Part shown: positions 18,248 to 27,362 of the stretch, one piece after another
Position numbering within the stretch: the stretch's first letter is position 1
Layout of the letters: each line of letters opens with the position of its first letter
NCBI RefSeq assembly: GCF_000174015.1
Contig: NZ_ACFE01000003.1
Span: forward strand, 62,001-126,000
Source: Lancefieldella rimae ATCC 49626
Lineage (GTDB): Bacteria; Actinomycetota; Coriobacteriia; Coriobacteriales; Atopobiaceae
DNA: 64,000 bases
Direction: 5' to 3'
Made by a program: the position numbers and the translations under genes
The notes under the pieces: model-generated
What the model saw: the letters and a program-made list of their open reading frames with translations, nothing else
Databases searched by the model: none
Told to the model about the DNA's origin: nothing

Positions 18248-18407
18248 CCAAGTATGGCTTATATTGCCATACTTACTGCAAGTTTGGCATATATTAACCA
18301 TACTTGCTGCAAGTTTGGCAACTCGTGCCCAACTTGGCGCATTTTTGGCAGTGCTATTATGACGACTCTAACTTGGCGTCATTTTGGCAGCACTATCTTG
18401 CCAGCAC
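18248..18407. repeat. Tandem array of degenerate 30-31 bp palindromic units
   Basis: The 407-base convergent gap (18204-18610) has no convincing gene. Units start at 18250, 18280 and 18311. The first is a perfect hairpin AAGTATGGC/GCCATACTT; the next pairs AAGTTTGGC with CCATACTT; the third pairs AAGTTTGGC with GCCCAACTT. CTGC or GGCGC spacers separate them. Two further related half-units contain ACTTGGCG and TTTTGGCAG (18330-18390). Arms change together, so pairing is kept while sequence drifts. Confidence 0.7.
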
Positions 18408-18515
18408 TAAAGCAATCAAAGAGTTCCAGGTATCTCGCACAAAAATCAAAACCACCCGCATGACAGGTAGCTTTATATTTCGTGCGTTGCTCCTGCTCAA
18501 CAGGCTAGAGCCTTG

Positions 18516-18551
18516 AAAAAAGACGGGAACGCATTTCTGCATTCCCGTCTT
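18516..18551 (-). terminator. Rho-independent terminator of the surface-protein gene
   Basis: Inverted repeat AAGACGGGAA / TTCCCGTCTT (18520-18529 and 18542-18551) with two more inner pairs and a 6-base loop. On the minus strand it is followed by an uninterrupted T run (TTTTTT). It lies 60 bases after the stop of the minus-strand surface-protein gene. Confidence 0.85.
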
Positions 18552-18610
18552 CCCCTGTAATTCTGCTAACTGAAAAACTACATCAGCTCAGATAGGCCAT
18601 ATTCACTTTT

Positions 18611-20293
18611 CTACGCACGCTTACGCAGAGCAATACCGGCAGCAATGCTCCCGATGGAAGCAACGGTAAAACCAGCTACCGTTGAGATGACCGCCGGATC
18701 GGACATATCAGGAATGACGCTCTTCTTGCCCGACTTAACCTTCTTCCCGGTCTTCCCGGCCTTTCCAGTCTCGTTCTGCTGCTGGTTGTTGCCTTGGCTG
18801 CCACCCTGGCTACCGTTTTGGCTACCACCCTGATTGTTGCCCTGCCCACCGGGCTGAACGGCAGCTTTCGTCACTTTAAGCGTTCCTGCAACATAGGTAA
18901 AGTCATAATCACCTGCAGCGCCTCCTGTTGGGGTCAGCTCGTGATCACCAACGCTCACGTCAGGGGCAGTAAGGGTTGGCGCAGTATACCGATAGGCTGT
19001 GTCGGCAGTCTCACCGTTCACAAATCCGGTAACGGTAAGCTTGAGTTTGGGAGCCTCTCCCTCTTCGACGGTCTCGCCCTCATACGTAGCGGTCAAGTGA
19101 GCCTTGCGAATGGTCCAACTGCCCGTCTTGGTGCTGGTCGTACCATCCTCCCATGTGTAGTTAACAGGGTCGATAAGATCCATCACAGCCTCATAGGTAC
19201 CGGCGTGAGTTGCAGCGATAGTTCCGTTGATAGCCACATTAAGGTGAACAGAGATATCGTAGCCGTTGTGCTCCTGCCCGTCGTAGTCGTAGTTTGTAGC
19301 CTTAGGAACGGCAACGGTGCCCTTCTCGACATCCATCATCATGGGAATCGTAAAGTCATAGGAGGCACCATTTTTGATGGTCGCACGAACGACGTGATTC
19401 TTCTGAGCAGTCGTTGGTGTACCGGAAATGGTAGCCGTGCTCTTACGTGCCGCGGCATCATTTTCCATCGGGCTCAACGTTAAACCGTCCGGCAGGTTTG
19501 CCATCGTAAACGTATCGTAACCCTTGGAAGCAGCCGCCCACGGAATGGTAACGGACTCGTTGTAAGCCGCACCAACCTTGGCGGGAGAAATCTTGTTTGA
19601 AGGCAAAGTAATCCCGGCGGAATTGTCGGAATTCTGGAATCTCGTGTTTTCAATGTTGAGAACACCGTCATCGGTAGTGGTAAGGTCCTGCTGGACAACA
19701 GTTGAGTTCTTGACAGTCGAGGTACCTTTGTTATCAAGGCCTTTGTAGAAGGTAACGTTGTCAAAAGTTACGTTCGCGCCCGCCTCAACGCTCACTTCGC
19801 CTTCGAAGATCATGTTCGATACCGTTCCATTAAAACCGGCGGGAAATACCACACGCGTTCCCTTTGCAACGTAACTGCTGTAGGGTTGAACGCGTGTACC
19901 ATTACCCAAATAGCTACTAGAATAAGTGCTGGTAACATTGGTAACGGTGGTAGGAAACACAAAATCCGTCGTGGTCGATGAACTGCCACCGACAGTCACT
20001 CTGGACGTGGTGAACTTCCATGTAGATGCCGCATCCATTGCAGGCTTGTTGTTCTTGTAGATTGACTGGAGGCTGCTAGATCCATAGCCCGACAACCAGT
20101 CACTAATTTCAAACGAACCATCTGCCAGTGCTTTTGTAGCAAATGGCGAGAAGAACAAGCAGCAGATAGCAACTGCCACCGCAACGGCAAGACGAGCGTG
20201 CAGCCCCCTCTGTACGCACTTTTTATGCATATATTCACTCCTAACCTTAGTTACCCGTTCGTAGGCCATATGCTTTGAACAGGACTTTTGCAT
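18611..20293 (-). CDS. Secreted cell-surface protein with MBG-type Ig-like domains
   Basis: 560 residues. The signal sequence has a hydrophobic core AVAVAVAICCLFFSPFA and likely cleavage after ALA (about residue 57). A Ser/Thr-rich, beta-helix-like region with repeated V-x-N-x-T-F elements spans about 60-235. A putative Ig/cadherin-like domain (about 235-330) and an MBG-type domain near 395-475 follow. A Gly/Asn/Gln/Ser-rich stalk (about 475-510), a Lys-rich patch and a C-terminal helix ending RKRA complete it. No LPXTG motif is seen, so it is probably held by the C-terminal helix. Both ATG 20293 and ATG 20230 have good ribosome sites; the latter gives a more usual signal peptide. Likely an adhesin or cell-wall structural protein. 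Confidence 0.75.
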   Translation of the reverse strand: MQKSCSKHMAYERVTKVRSEYMHKKCVQRGLHARLAVAVAVAICCLFFSPFATKALADGSFEISDWLSGYGSSSLQSIYKNNKPAMDAASTWKFTTSRVTVGGSSSTTTDFVFPTTVTNVTSTYSSSYLGNGTRVQPYSSYVAKGTRVVFPAGFNGTVSNMIFEGEVSVEAGANVTFDNVTFYKGLDNKGTSTVKNSTVVQQDLTTTDDGVLNIENTRFQNSDNSAGITLPSNKISPAKVGAAYNESVTIPWAAASKGYDTFTMANLPDGLTLSPMENDAAARKSTATISGTPTTAQKNHVVRATIKNGASYDFTIPMMMDVEKGTVAVPKATNYDYDGQEHNGYDISVHLNVAINGTIAATHAGTYEAVMDLIDPVNYTWEDGTTSTKTGSWTIRKAHLTATYEGETVEEGEAPKLKLTVTGFVNGETADTAYRYTAPTLTAPDVSVGDHELTPTGGAAGDYDFTYVAGTLKVTKAAVQPGGQGNNQGGSQNGSQGGSQGNNQQQNETGKAGKTGKKVKSGKKSVIPDMSDPAVISTVAGFTVASIGSIAAGIALRKRA

Positions 20294-20476
20294 TTTTATT
20301 CCTTTTTTGAGCTGTAGTATCTTATCAAATAAGTTAGCTTAGGGAAACTAAAAGAAGGTACTTTTTGGAAGAAATGTTCAAACCGTTATTTTTGTTAAAA
20401 GAATGATGTCAGAATATCCCAACGGATCGGATATATTCTCATTTTCCTTGCAGTATTTCTGTCTCATGATATGATG

Positions 20477-20489
20477 TGTACAACGTACA
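20477..20489. promoter_or_regulatory. Palindromic operator of the toxin-antitoxin operon
   Basis: TGTAC-AAC-GTACA, a perfect 5-bp dyad with a 3-base spacer, lies 15 bases before the antitoxin start and just before AGGAGA. RHH antitoxins of the RelB type commonly bind such short dyads to repress their own operon. Confidence 0.6.
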
Positions 20490-20504
20490 ACATTAGGAGA
20501 ATCC

Positions 20505-20837
20505 ATGCCTGATGCAATGGTTACCGCGCGAATGAGCGCACAGAAAAAAGAAACTGGAGCCAAGCTGTTAAAAAGCTTGGGTATATCCGCCTCTGAAGCA
20601 ATCAACCAACTGTATGATTACATAATCAAGACCGAGCGGCTCCCCTTTGATTTGCCAGAAGACAGCACCTTAACTACAGAAGAAAGACTTGCTCAGGCAG
20701 TCAAACGTATCAACGATATTCCCAAGGTGTCAGTAAGCAAAGAATTCTCCGTGCTGAGTGATAACGAGATTCGTCTCGCACGGCTTCATAAAAAAGGACT
20801 TAGCCATACCAAAGATGGCAATCAGGAGTACCTATGA
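20505..20837 (+). CDS. RelB/DinJ-family antitoxin
   Basis: 110 residues. The N-terminal ribbon-helix-helix segment (about 1-50) reads MVTARMSAQKKETGAKLLKSLGI then SASEAINQLYDYIIKT, the usual RelB/DinJ pattern. The C-terminal tail should wrap the toxin. A short palindrome overlaps the leader. The stop overlaps the toxin start by 4 bases. Unusually for this antitoxin family, the partner is a PIN-domain protein and not a RelE/YafQ toxin. Confidence 0.82.
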   Translation: MPDAMVTARMSAQKKETGAKLLKSLGISASEAINQLYDYIIKTERLPFDLPEDSTLTTEERLAQAVKRINDIPKVSVSKEFSVLSDNEIRLARLHKKGLSHTKDGNQEYL

Positions 20838-21292
20838 TGCGCGTCCTTGTTGATACCAATGTGCTTATCGACTTTCTTGCTCAACGAGCTCCTTTCTTTG
20901 ATGAAGCTCGCAAGCTACTCGTATTTGCGGCAATGGGAGACTACGAACTCTGGGCAAGCGCCTCGCAAATAAGCGATATTTTTTATGTTTTAAGTGAGGG
21001 TGGGAAAGCTTCTAAGACAGACGCAGCAAAAGCCGCTCTTATAAGTCTTCGAGGCATAATTAAAATTTGCGCTCCAGGAGGAGAAGAGACAGATAAAGCC
21101 CTTGAGTCAACATGGAGCGATTTTGAAGATGCCCTGCTCTATCAAGCAGCAATGAGCCTGGGAGCTCGCTGCATTATTACCAGAAATACTCAAGACTTTA
21201 CCCTGAGTTCACTTCCCGTATATACCTGTCAGCAATTCTTTACTTGGATGGAACAGAAGCACCATCTTGCATATAAAGAGCTCACCTTTTAA
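20834..21292 (+). CDS. PIN-domain toxin (VapC-like ribonuclease)
   Basis: 152-residue putative Mg-dependent endoribonuclease. The acidic residues expected in a PIN site are visible: VDTNVLID (Asp7 and Asp13 region), Glu/Asp in the SxISDIFY segment, and DFEDALLYQAA plus ITRNTQDF near residues 95-118. The latter is the typical PIN C-terminal motif. It starts inside the antitoxin stop codon, implying coupled translation. PIN toxins usually pair with VapB-type antitoxins; pairing with a RelB-like RHH protein occurs in the PIN_3-like group. Confidence 0.85.
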   Translation: MMRVLVDTNVLIDFLAQRAPFFDEARKLLVFAAMGDYELWASASQISDIFYVLSEGGKASKTDAAKAALISLRGIIKICAPGGEETDKALESTWSDFEDALLYQAAMSLGARCIITRNTQDFTLSSLPVYTCQQFFTWMEQKHHLAYKELTF

Positions 21293-21310
21293 TACGACTC
21301 CATTACCGTC

Positions 21311-21694
21311 CTATGACGAGGGAATCGTCTTGACCATAAAGACAAAATAGACAAGGTGAAACACCCATACGCACAAGAGTACCGCACAGCCAACTACGAT
21401 GCCTCTTAGTCCCATCAAAATAAAGCCGATGCTCATGAGTAAGGTAACCGTAACCATGATGCGAACCTTGGCCTTTTTGGTCATGCCGCGACCTGCCGTA
21501 TAATCAGCAAGATTATCCTGATACAGCTTTGTGCCGGTAAACCACGTATTCAGTCTCTCGGAACTTCTTGCAAAGCAAAAGGCCGCAAGAAGCAAAAAGG
21601 GAACGGAGGGTAAAAATGGGGTAACGGCTCCCACTGTGCCAAGTCCCACGCTGATGCACCCGATAACGATGTACAGAATTTTCTTGATACTCAT
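21311..21694 (-). CDS. YbaN-family (DUF454) inner-membrane protein
   Basis: 127 residues with hydrophobic segments near 6-25, 28-45, 78-97 and 100-120. The motif GxxTPFLPSVPFLLLAAFCFARSSERLNTWF is diagnostic of the DUF454/YbaN family. The function of the family is not established. It ends 19 bases from the convergent PIN toxin and starts 15 bases after the YgbA-like gene, so it probably belongs to the minus-strand run with the CydDC-like pair. Confidence 0.85.
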   Translation of the reverse strand: MSIKKILYIVIGCISVGLGTVGAVTPFLPSVPFLLLAAFCFARSSERLNTWFTGTKLYQDNLADYTAGRGMTKKAKVRIMVTVTLLMSIGFILMGLRGIVVGCAVLLCVWVFHLVYFVFMVKTIPSS

Positions 21695-21709
21695 ACGTTT
21701 TGTCCTTCG

Positions 21710-22141
21710 CTACACAAGTCGCTTCTTTTCCCTTTTTGATTCGATTACATGACGGATTGCTTTAATTGGATGATAAAAAAGCATCCGTGGACCGGAAAAT
21801 CTCATAACCGTTTTGATTCTTTCTCGCATCTCAGGTGTATAACAATGCACTCTGCAATTTGAACAAAAGGTCTTTGTCGCTATAACGGGACATCGATCAG
21901 TCTGCTGACGAACATAGCGGTCAAGCTCGGCACATTCGGCACACAAGGAAGAGTTTCCACGATAACTCTTCCAAAAGTTGCCGTGCTTTTTATGACAGTA
22001 AAGCGAGATCATGAGCGAAACGACTCTCTTCTCTCGATCTCGTTTCGCGACCGCACGACTGTTGGCCACCTTCGCAGGTGATCGATTTGACCTTGAACGC
22101 CCTGCAAGCGCCTTCCCGCTGGATTTACTCATCACACACAT
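21710..22141 (-). CDS. YgbA-family protein (nitrous-oxide-stimulated promoter family)
   Basis: 143 residues. After a basic N-terminus (1-45), a Cys-rich core has CHKKHGN, CAECAELDRYVRQQTDRCP, KTFCSNCRVHCYTPEMRERI and RFSGPRMLFYHP. This Cys/His pattern is typical of YgbA-like proteins and suggests metal or Fe-S binding. In Enterobacteria the family responds to nitrosative stress; the same role here is inference. The start overlaps the stop of the upstream ABC gene by one base (TGATG), so it is probably translated from the same transcript. Confidence 0.8.
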   Translation of the reverse strand: MCVMSKSSGKALAGRSRSNRSPAKVANSRAVAKRDREKRVVSLMISLYCHKKHGNFWKSYRGNSSLCAECAELDRYVRQQTDRCPVIATKTFCSNCRVHCYTPEMRERIKTVMRFSGPRMLFYHPIKAIRHVIESKREKKRLV

Positions 22142-23820
22142 CAGCTGGTTCTCCCGTGTTCAACGGAATAAACCTCATCCGCAATCCCCATGGTCGACGC
22201 ACGGTGCGAAACCAGCACAACGGTTTTACCCGACCTTTCTTCATGGAGCGCCTTCAGAATCACGGCCTCATTAAGACTGTCGAGATTACTGGTTGGCTCG
22301 TCGAGCAGCACAAATGGTGCATTATGGAGAAACGCGCGTGCAAGTCCCAAACGCTGACGTTCACCACCGGAAAGCGTATCTCCCAGCTCACCTACGGGCA
22401 TATCATAGCCGGCCGGCAATGATATGATGAAGTCATGGACGGACGCTTTCTTGCAAGCGGCAATGATTTCATCGTCGGTGGCATCAAGCTTGGCAAGCCT
22501 CACATTATTACGGATTGAATCGTGAAACAGATAGGTCTCCTGCGTCACAAAGCTTTCCATGTCGCGTAGATTGGAAGTATTAATCTCATTGACACTTGTA
22601 CTGGAAATTTGAATACGTCCCTCTTGAACCTCCCAGAATCGCATAAAAAGTTTAAGCAGTGTGGATTTCCCGCTTCCGCTTTTTCCTACAATGCCGACAA
22701 TCTTATTGGAGGGTACTTCAACGGAGAAACCGTCAAGAATTGTCTCTTTGCCGTAAGCAAACGTGACCCGCTCTGCCGCAGCACCTCTAAACTCCACCGA
22801 AGTCTTACCTTCAATCTCTTCCACAACGGGCTCTTCATCAAGAATGGCAAGTACACGGTTACCGGCTGCGAGGGTACTTTGCAAGGTGGCCCCCAGCGCT
22901 GCCAGCGCCACAACGGGACCAAAAGAACTCATCAGAGCCAGAGTAGCTATGAGGCATTCATCAAAACTGCATAGAGACGCCGACAACGCAAGCATCCCAA
23001 GGTCAAACAAAAGGATGATGCTGTTTGTCACCGCAGTGTTACGCCCGGCTATTCGCTTCATCCGTTCCTGGTCGTTGGCAAGCGCGTCGGTCATACGATT
23101 CATCTCTGACAAGCGAGTGTCGCCCTGCCCGTATTGAATGGTTTCGGAAAGCCCACGCAAGCTATCAAACACAAACGACGAGAGCTCCCCTGATTTACGG
23201 CGAAGTTTCAGACCTTCATTACCACTGAGCCGTGCCGTCGCCAACGGAATAACTACTCCTACCGTTATATATGCAACGGCTGACAAGACTCCAAGTGCAA
23301 CATGGAACGAACCGATAAACACCACCATAATGCAGCTGAACACACAAGCAATACAGATCGGCGAAATGGTGTGGGCGTAAAACACCTCAAGGAGTTCAAT
23401 GTCTGAAGTAATGACACTAATCAGATTGCCCTTATCTTTACCCTCAAGCTTTGCAGGACAGAGTCTTCTGAGAGCGCTAAACACCTTATCGCGGATAAGT
23501 GCGAGCAGCTTAAAGGCAATAAAATGGTTACACATCTGCTCTGCATATCGTAAAAATCCGCGAGCTGCCGAAAAAATACCCAAGCAGATAAAAATCCCCG
23601 TCAGAGAAAGATGTGCCCCAAACGGCAGTGTTATCTCCTGCTGCAGGGCGACTAAAACCGCATAACCTCCAAATATCGTAATAAAAGCGGCAAACAAATG
23701 GCCGACGACACCCATACATATTGCCAGCACCATATAACCCATAAGCGGTTTGACAAGACCAATGAGCGATGCCATCACCACAAAACCACTCCTACTCTCT
23801 TGCTTTGTATCCTGTTTCAT
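22141..23820 (-). CDS. ABC transporter half, CydC-like
   Basis: 559-residue membrane-ATPase half-transporter. Six helices lie in about 20-310. The ATPase carries GKSGSGKST (about 377), LSGGERQRLGLARAFLH and DEPTSNLD with intact Walker B Glu. It overlaps its partner by 4 bases, so the two form a heterodimer. The pair resembles CydDC thiol exporters more than drug exporters, but no cytochrome bd oxidase genes are nearby. Assignment to the CydDC group is inference. Confidence 0.75.
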   Translation of the reverse strand: MKQDTKQESRSGFVVMASLIGLVKPLMGYMVLAICMGVVGHLFAAFITIFGGYAVLVALQQEITLPFGAHLSLTGIFICLGIFSAARGFLRYAEQMCNHFIAFKLLALIRDKVFSALRRLCPAKLEGKDKGNLISVITSDIELLEVFYAHTISPICIACVFSCIMVVFIGSFHVALGVLSAVAYITVGVVIPLATARLSGNEGLKLRRKSGELSSFVFDSLRGLSETIQYGQGDTRLSEMNRMTDALANDQERMKRIAGRNTAVTNSIILLFDLGMLALSASLCSFDECLIATLALMSSFGPVVALAALGATLQSTLAAGNRVLAILDEEPVVEEIEGKTSVEFRGAAAERVTFAYGKETILDGFSVEVPSNKIVGIVGKSGSGKSTLLKLFMRFWEVQEGRIQISSTSVNEINTSNLRDMESFVTQETYLFHDSIRNNVRLAKLDATDDEIIAACKKASVHDFIISLPAGYDMPVGELGDTLSGGERQRLGLARAFLHNAPFVLLDEPTSNLDSLNEAVILKALHEERSGKTVVLVSHRASTMGIADEVYSVEHGRTS

Positions 23821-25553
23821 GCGGCATCACCCCCTTGCGCATAACACTCAAGTTCTTGCTGGGCACTCCAGAGTCTTGCATAGGATCCACTCTTAGCGAG
23901 AAGCTCCGCATGGGTTCCCTTTTCAACAATGCTCCCTCGATCAAGGACGTAGATCTTATCCGCATCCGTAACGTTTGCAAGTCGGTGGGAAATGAGGATG
24001 ACCGTCTTTTTTGCTGCCAGCGCATGAATCTGATCCATGATGTCATTCTCGCTTTCAACGTCAATATTTGACGTCGCTTCATCAAAGATGTAAATGGAGC
24101 TGTCATGCAGGAGAGCCCTTGCAAGTGCCAGCCGCTGACGCTGCCCGCCGGAGAGATTAGAAGCCGACTCGTCAAGTTTTGTGTCAAGACCCTTCTCGCT
24201 TTGTAAAAACCCTGCGAGATTAACTTGTTCAAGGGCACACCAAAGGTCTTCATCCTGGGCACTCGGACGTGCCATCAGGAGGTTGTCACGAACGCTACCT
24301 TTAAAGAGATAGCTCTGATGACTGACATACGTAATGTTTTTCATAAGGCTGGCTTCGGAAATTTCAGTTAAAGGCATAGTGCCGAAAAGTACTAACCCCT
24401 CATAACCTTTATTACGCCCCATAAGGATGGAGGCAATGGTAGATTTTCCACAACCTGACTCGCCAACCAACGCCGTAAAACTTCCTTTTGGAAAAGACAG
24501 ATTAATGCCATGGAGAATCTCACGCTCTGGCTTATAGGAAAAATGAATGGCTCTGCACGTAATCGTAGCATCCGCGGGAACTTCGCCTGATTTTTCTTCC
24601 GTCTCAGGAAGCTCAAGCAAGCGAAATATCTTGTCAGCTGCTGCCATGCCATTCATGGCAATATGGAAAAAACTACCTAACATGCGCATAGGCAAAAAGA
24701 AATCGGCCGCCAAAAGGATTATCAATAAGCTGCCCGCCAAATCAACGGCGTTTGCCCGAAATTGTGTCACGGCAAAAACGACGCCAAGAGCTGCACCCCC
24801 ATAGGCAATCAGATCCATTACGGTAATGGAATTTAGCTGCATGGTCAGCACTTTCATGGTAATGCGCCTAAACTCTTCGGCCTGTTCATTCATTTCTTTG
24901 TGCTTGAACTCGTCGGCCTGATAAATCTTGGCAGTTGTCAGACCTTGCAGATTTTCCAAAAACGTATCGCCAAGAGCGGTATAACGACCCCAATATTTTG
25001 CCAGTAATTTCTTTGCAAAGCGCTGCACCGCCACAATGGTAAGCGGAATGAGCGGTACACAGACAAGCAAAACTACCGCCGACGGCAAATTTACAAAGCT
25101 CAGCGCCACAAACAGTGTCAGTGGAGCTAGCATGGCGTAAAAGAATTGCGGAAGATACTGACCAAAATACGTTTCAAGTTGATCGACACCCTCAACGGCA
25201 ACTTGGACGACTTCGCTGGTCTGAACCTGCTCGTTATAGGAGCTACCCAACCTGAGCAGCTTACCGTAAATCTTCTCACGAAGAATCTTTTTGACCGATT
25301 TTGAACTGAGATATGCCATGCGACTTGACAGGGTGCTGCAGAAAAAACGTACCACAACAGCCCCAGCCGCTATGGCAACGACAGAGATTATCTGGTTTTG
25401 GCTGACCGTCTTTTCATAGAGGCCTTGCAGCAGATGGGCTATCTCCCACATCATGACGATGTTTGCCAAAAGGGAAATCCACTGTAAGGCAACATGAACG
25501 GCAATGTACTTTTTACTTTCGCCAACCATGGCGATAAGTTGCTTATTAAACAT
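23817..25553 (-). CDS. ABC transporter half, CydD-like
   Basis: 578 residues, first gene of the minus-strand operon CydD-like/CydC-like/YgbA-like/YbaN-like. Membrane domain about 15-310 includes the charged RFAKKLLAKYWGRYTALGDTF region, which in this group lies on the second cytoplasmic loop. The ATPase has GESGCGKST (about 370), LSGGQRQR and DEATSNID. The 4-base overlap with the partner supports a heterodimer. An efflux role for small thiols or for an antibacterial compound is possible. Confidence 0.75.
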   Translation of the reverse strand: MFNKQLIAMVGESKKYIAVHVALQWISLLANIVMMWEIAHLLQGLYEKTVSQNQIISVVAIAAGAVVVRFFCSTLSSRMAYLSSKSVKKILREKIYGKLLRLGSSYNEQVQTSEVVQVAVEGVDQLETYFGQYLPQFFYAMLAPLTLFVALSFVNLPSAVVLLVCVPLIPLTIVAVQRFAKKLLAKYWGRYTALGDTFLENLQGLTTAKIYQADEFKHKEMNEQAEEFRRITMKVLTMQLNSITVMDLIAYGGAALGVVFAVTQFRANAVDLAGSLLIILLAADFFLPMRMLGSFFHIAMNGMAAADKIFRLLELPETEEKSGEVPADATITCRAIHFSYKPEREILHGINLSFPKGSFTALVGESGCGKSTIASILMGRNKGYEGLVLFGTMPLTEISEASLMKNITYVSHQSYLFKGSVRDNLLMARPSAQDEDLWCALEQVNLAGFLQSEKGLDTKLDESASNLSGGQRQRLALARALLHDSSIYIFDEATSNIDVESENDIMDQIHALAAKKTVILISHRLANVTDADKIYVLDRGSIVEKGTHAELLAKSGSYARLWSAQQELECYAQGGDAA

Positions 25554-25710
25554 CTGAACAAGACTTTCGAGAAGAGTTTACGAATTCTAACTCTTCCATT
25601 GTACGTATCGCCGCTAAAAATGCTACTTTGAATCAGAGGATAACTCCCCGACCTCTTTAATGTTTATTATTCTCTTTACAATCCCAGATTGCAGACAAGT
25701 GCATCGATTT

Positions 25711-26178
25711 TCAGTCTTTCTCAGACTCCTCTTGAGCACGTACAATACCCTGGTAGAACTTTACGGCACCACGAACTTCTTCCGCATTGGGATGGCCCTT
25801 TCTCATCCCACCTATCAACTTCAAAGGACCAAAGGTGTCAAATCCGATGCATCCGTACTCGCCAAGAATTTCTGCATGCGTTTCTTCTGCTATCTTTCGA
25901 ATGTCATTCGTATGTGCTGCGCTTACCCTTCCACAGGTATAAATAAAAAACACCTTTTTATTTTTGGGAAGATTCTTCTCCGCATATTGAAGCACCAATT
26001 TGTGCATCTTTCCGTAATAAATCCCTGATGCAAAACCTATTGCATCATATCCTGACAAGTCATCTATTTCCGGATGTGTTGCATCAATCAAAGTGACTTT
26101 ATCTTCTTGTGCTATTGCATCAAGCAGCTTTTTTGTATTTTCATGGTGTTTGGAGTAATACACTATCGCAGTCTTCAT
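25711..26178 (-). CDS. Flavodoxin-like protein
   Basis: 155 residues from the ATG at 26178, preceded by GGGGAGAAG; a reading 24 bases longer has no better site. MKTAIVYYSKHHENTKKLL is the flavodoxin phosphate loop, GFASGIYYGKMH the aromatic-rich FMN loop and FIYTCGR the third contact. A small FMN electron carrier or quinone/flavin reductase. It is divergent from ApbE, and with the FMN reductases downstream it makes this a flavin-centred neighbourhood. Confidence 0.85.
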   Translation of the reverse strand: MKTAIVYYSKHHENTKKLLDAIAQEDKVTLIDATHPEIDDLSGYDAIGFASGIYYGKMHKLVLQYAEKNLPKNKKVFFIYTCGRVSAAHTNDIRKIAEETHAEILGEYGCIGFDTFGPLKLIGGMRKGHPNAEEVRGAVKFYQGIVRAQEESEKD

Positions 26179-26374
26179 GCTCTTCTCCCCACTTGTAAAC
26201 AATACATCTTTACTTTCGAATTGATTATAAGAGACATGCTCGTCATATATCCAATTACTCTGTTCTTAAAGCAAAGATTTCTAGAAAGTTTGAGGATATT
26301 AAATTCCCTACATCAGACATACTGGTTAGCATCTATAATCTATTGCCCGAAGGTAGTTTTGAAGGGTATGGTTA

Positions 26375-27343
26375 ATGACGTCTGGCTCTATACAACACAC
26401 ATTTACAAGCACAACAAACCTCACTTCCAGATCTGCTCATCTGATGGGTGCAACCATTACCATTTCAATCTCACATGGAGAAGCCGACCGACTTTTGGAC
26501 GATGTCTTTTTACTTCTGCATCTCTATGAAAAGCGCTTTAGTGCCAATGATGAAACATCAGAGCTCATGCAGGTCAACAAAGCGGCTGGGAAAAATCCTG
26601 TCTCCGTTCATCCTGATTTGTTTGAGCTCATTAAATTGGGTAAGAAACATAGCCTTGCATCGCAAAGCCATCTCAATATAGCCATTGGTCCTTTGGTCAA
26701 AGCTTGGAGAATAGGATTTTTTGACGCGCGGGTTCCTAGCCCAGAAGAAATTGAACAAGCCCTTTTGTTAACAGATCCATCCTGCATTGAATTAGATTCC
26801 AAAACTTCCAGTGTTTATCTTACAAAAACAGGGATGTCTCTTGACTTAGGGGCACTTGCAAAGGGTTATATTGCAGATAGAATTGCCGAATTCTTGCACG
26901 GAGAAGAAGTTACTTCCGCTCTCATCAATCTTGGCGGCAATATTTTGACAATCGGCATCAACGAACAAACACATCGTCCATGGCGAATCGGTATACAGCA
27001 CCCACGCTTACCTCGAGGAACCAATGTGGCCGTCTTGCCGATCAAAAATCAGTCCGTTGTCACGTCTGGAATATATGAAAGAAAGCTGCAGGCAAACGGT
27101 AAAACCTATCATCATATCCTTGATCGAGATACGGGCTATCCTATCGATACCCAACTCACCAGCCTCACCGTTGTATCAAATCAATCTATCGATGGGGAAA
27201 TTTGGACGACGCGTCTTTTTGGCGAGAGTCCTCAATCCATCCTCGAACAAGTTGAAAAAGAAACAGGTATCGATGCGCTCATTGTTACGGAAAATAATCA
27301 CATTCATTACTCATCCGGCCTCATTCCGGAATTTCTCTTCTAG
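26375..27343 (+). CDS. apbE: FAD:protein FMN transferase (ApbE family)
   Basis: 322 residues. It transfers FMN from FAD to a Thr/Ser of target flavoproteins. Landmarks are LMGATITI near 23, SLDLGALAKGYIADRI near 153 (G-A-x-AKG), LINLGGN near 187, VVTSGIYER near 230 and HHILDRDTGYP near 247. There is no signal peptide or lipobox, so it acts in the cytoplasm, unlike many lipoprotein ApbEs. AAGGG precedes the ATG. It is followed 19 bases later by two FMN-reductase genes, which are the obvious candidate substrates or functional partners. Confidence 0.9.
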   Translation: MTSGSIQHTFTSTTNLTSRSAHLMGATITISISHGEADRLLDDVFLLLHLYEKRFSANDETSELMQVNKAAGKNPVSVHPDLFELIKLGKKHSLASQSHLNIAIGPLVKAWRIGFFDARVPSPEEIEQALLLTDPSCIELDSKTSSVYLTKTGMSLDLGALAKGYIADRIAEFLHGEEVTSALINLGGNILTIGINEQTHRPWRIGIQHPRLPRGTNVAVLPIKNQSVVTSGIYERKLQANGKTYHHILDRDTGYPIDTQLTSLTVVSNQSIDGEIWTTRLFGESPQSILEQVEKETGIDALIVTENNHIHYSSGLIPEFLF

Positions 27344-27362
27344 GTCTAGAAAGGATCTTGCT

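Noticed and set aside
18248..18407. Possible CRISPR array because of 30-31 bp period
   Set aside because: Units drift, there is no constant repeat with unique spacers, and no cas genes are in the window.
18215..18463. Plus-strand open frame over the palindrome array
   Set aside because: Sequence is a by-product of hairpin repeats; no initiation signal and no family resemblance.
22141..25553. Confident naming of the ABC pair as CydDC
   Set aside because: The ATPase signatures fit the fold, but there is no cytochrome bd context, so only likeness is claimed.
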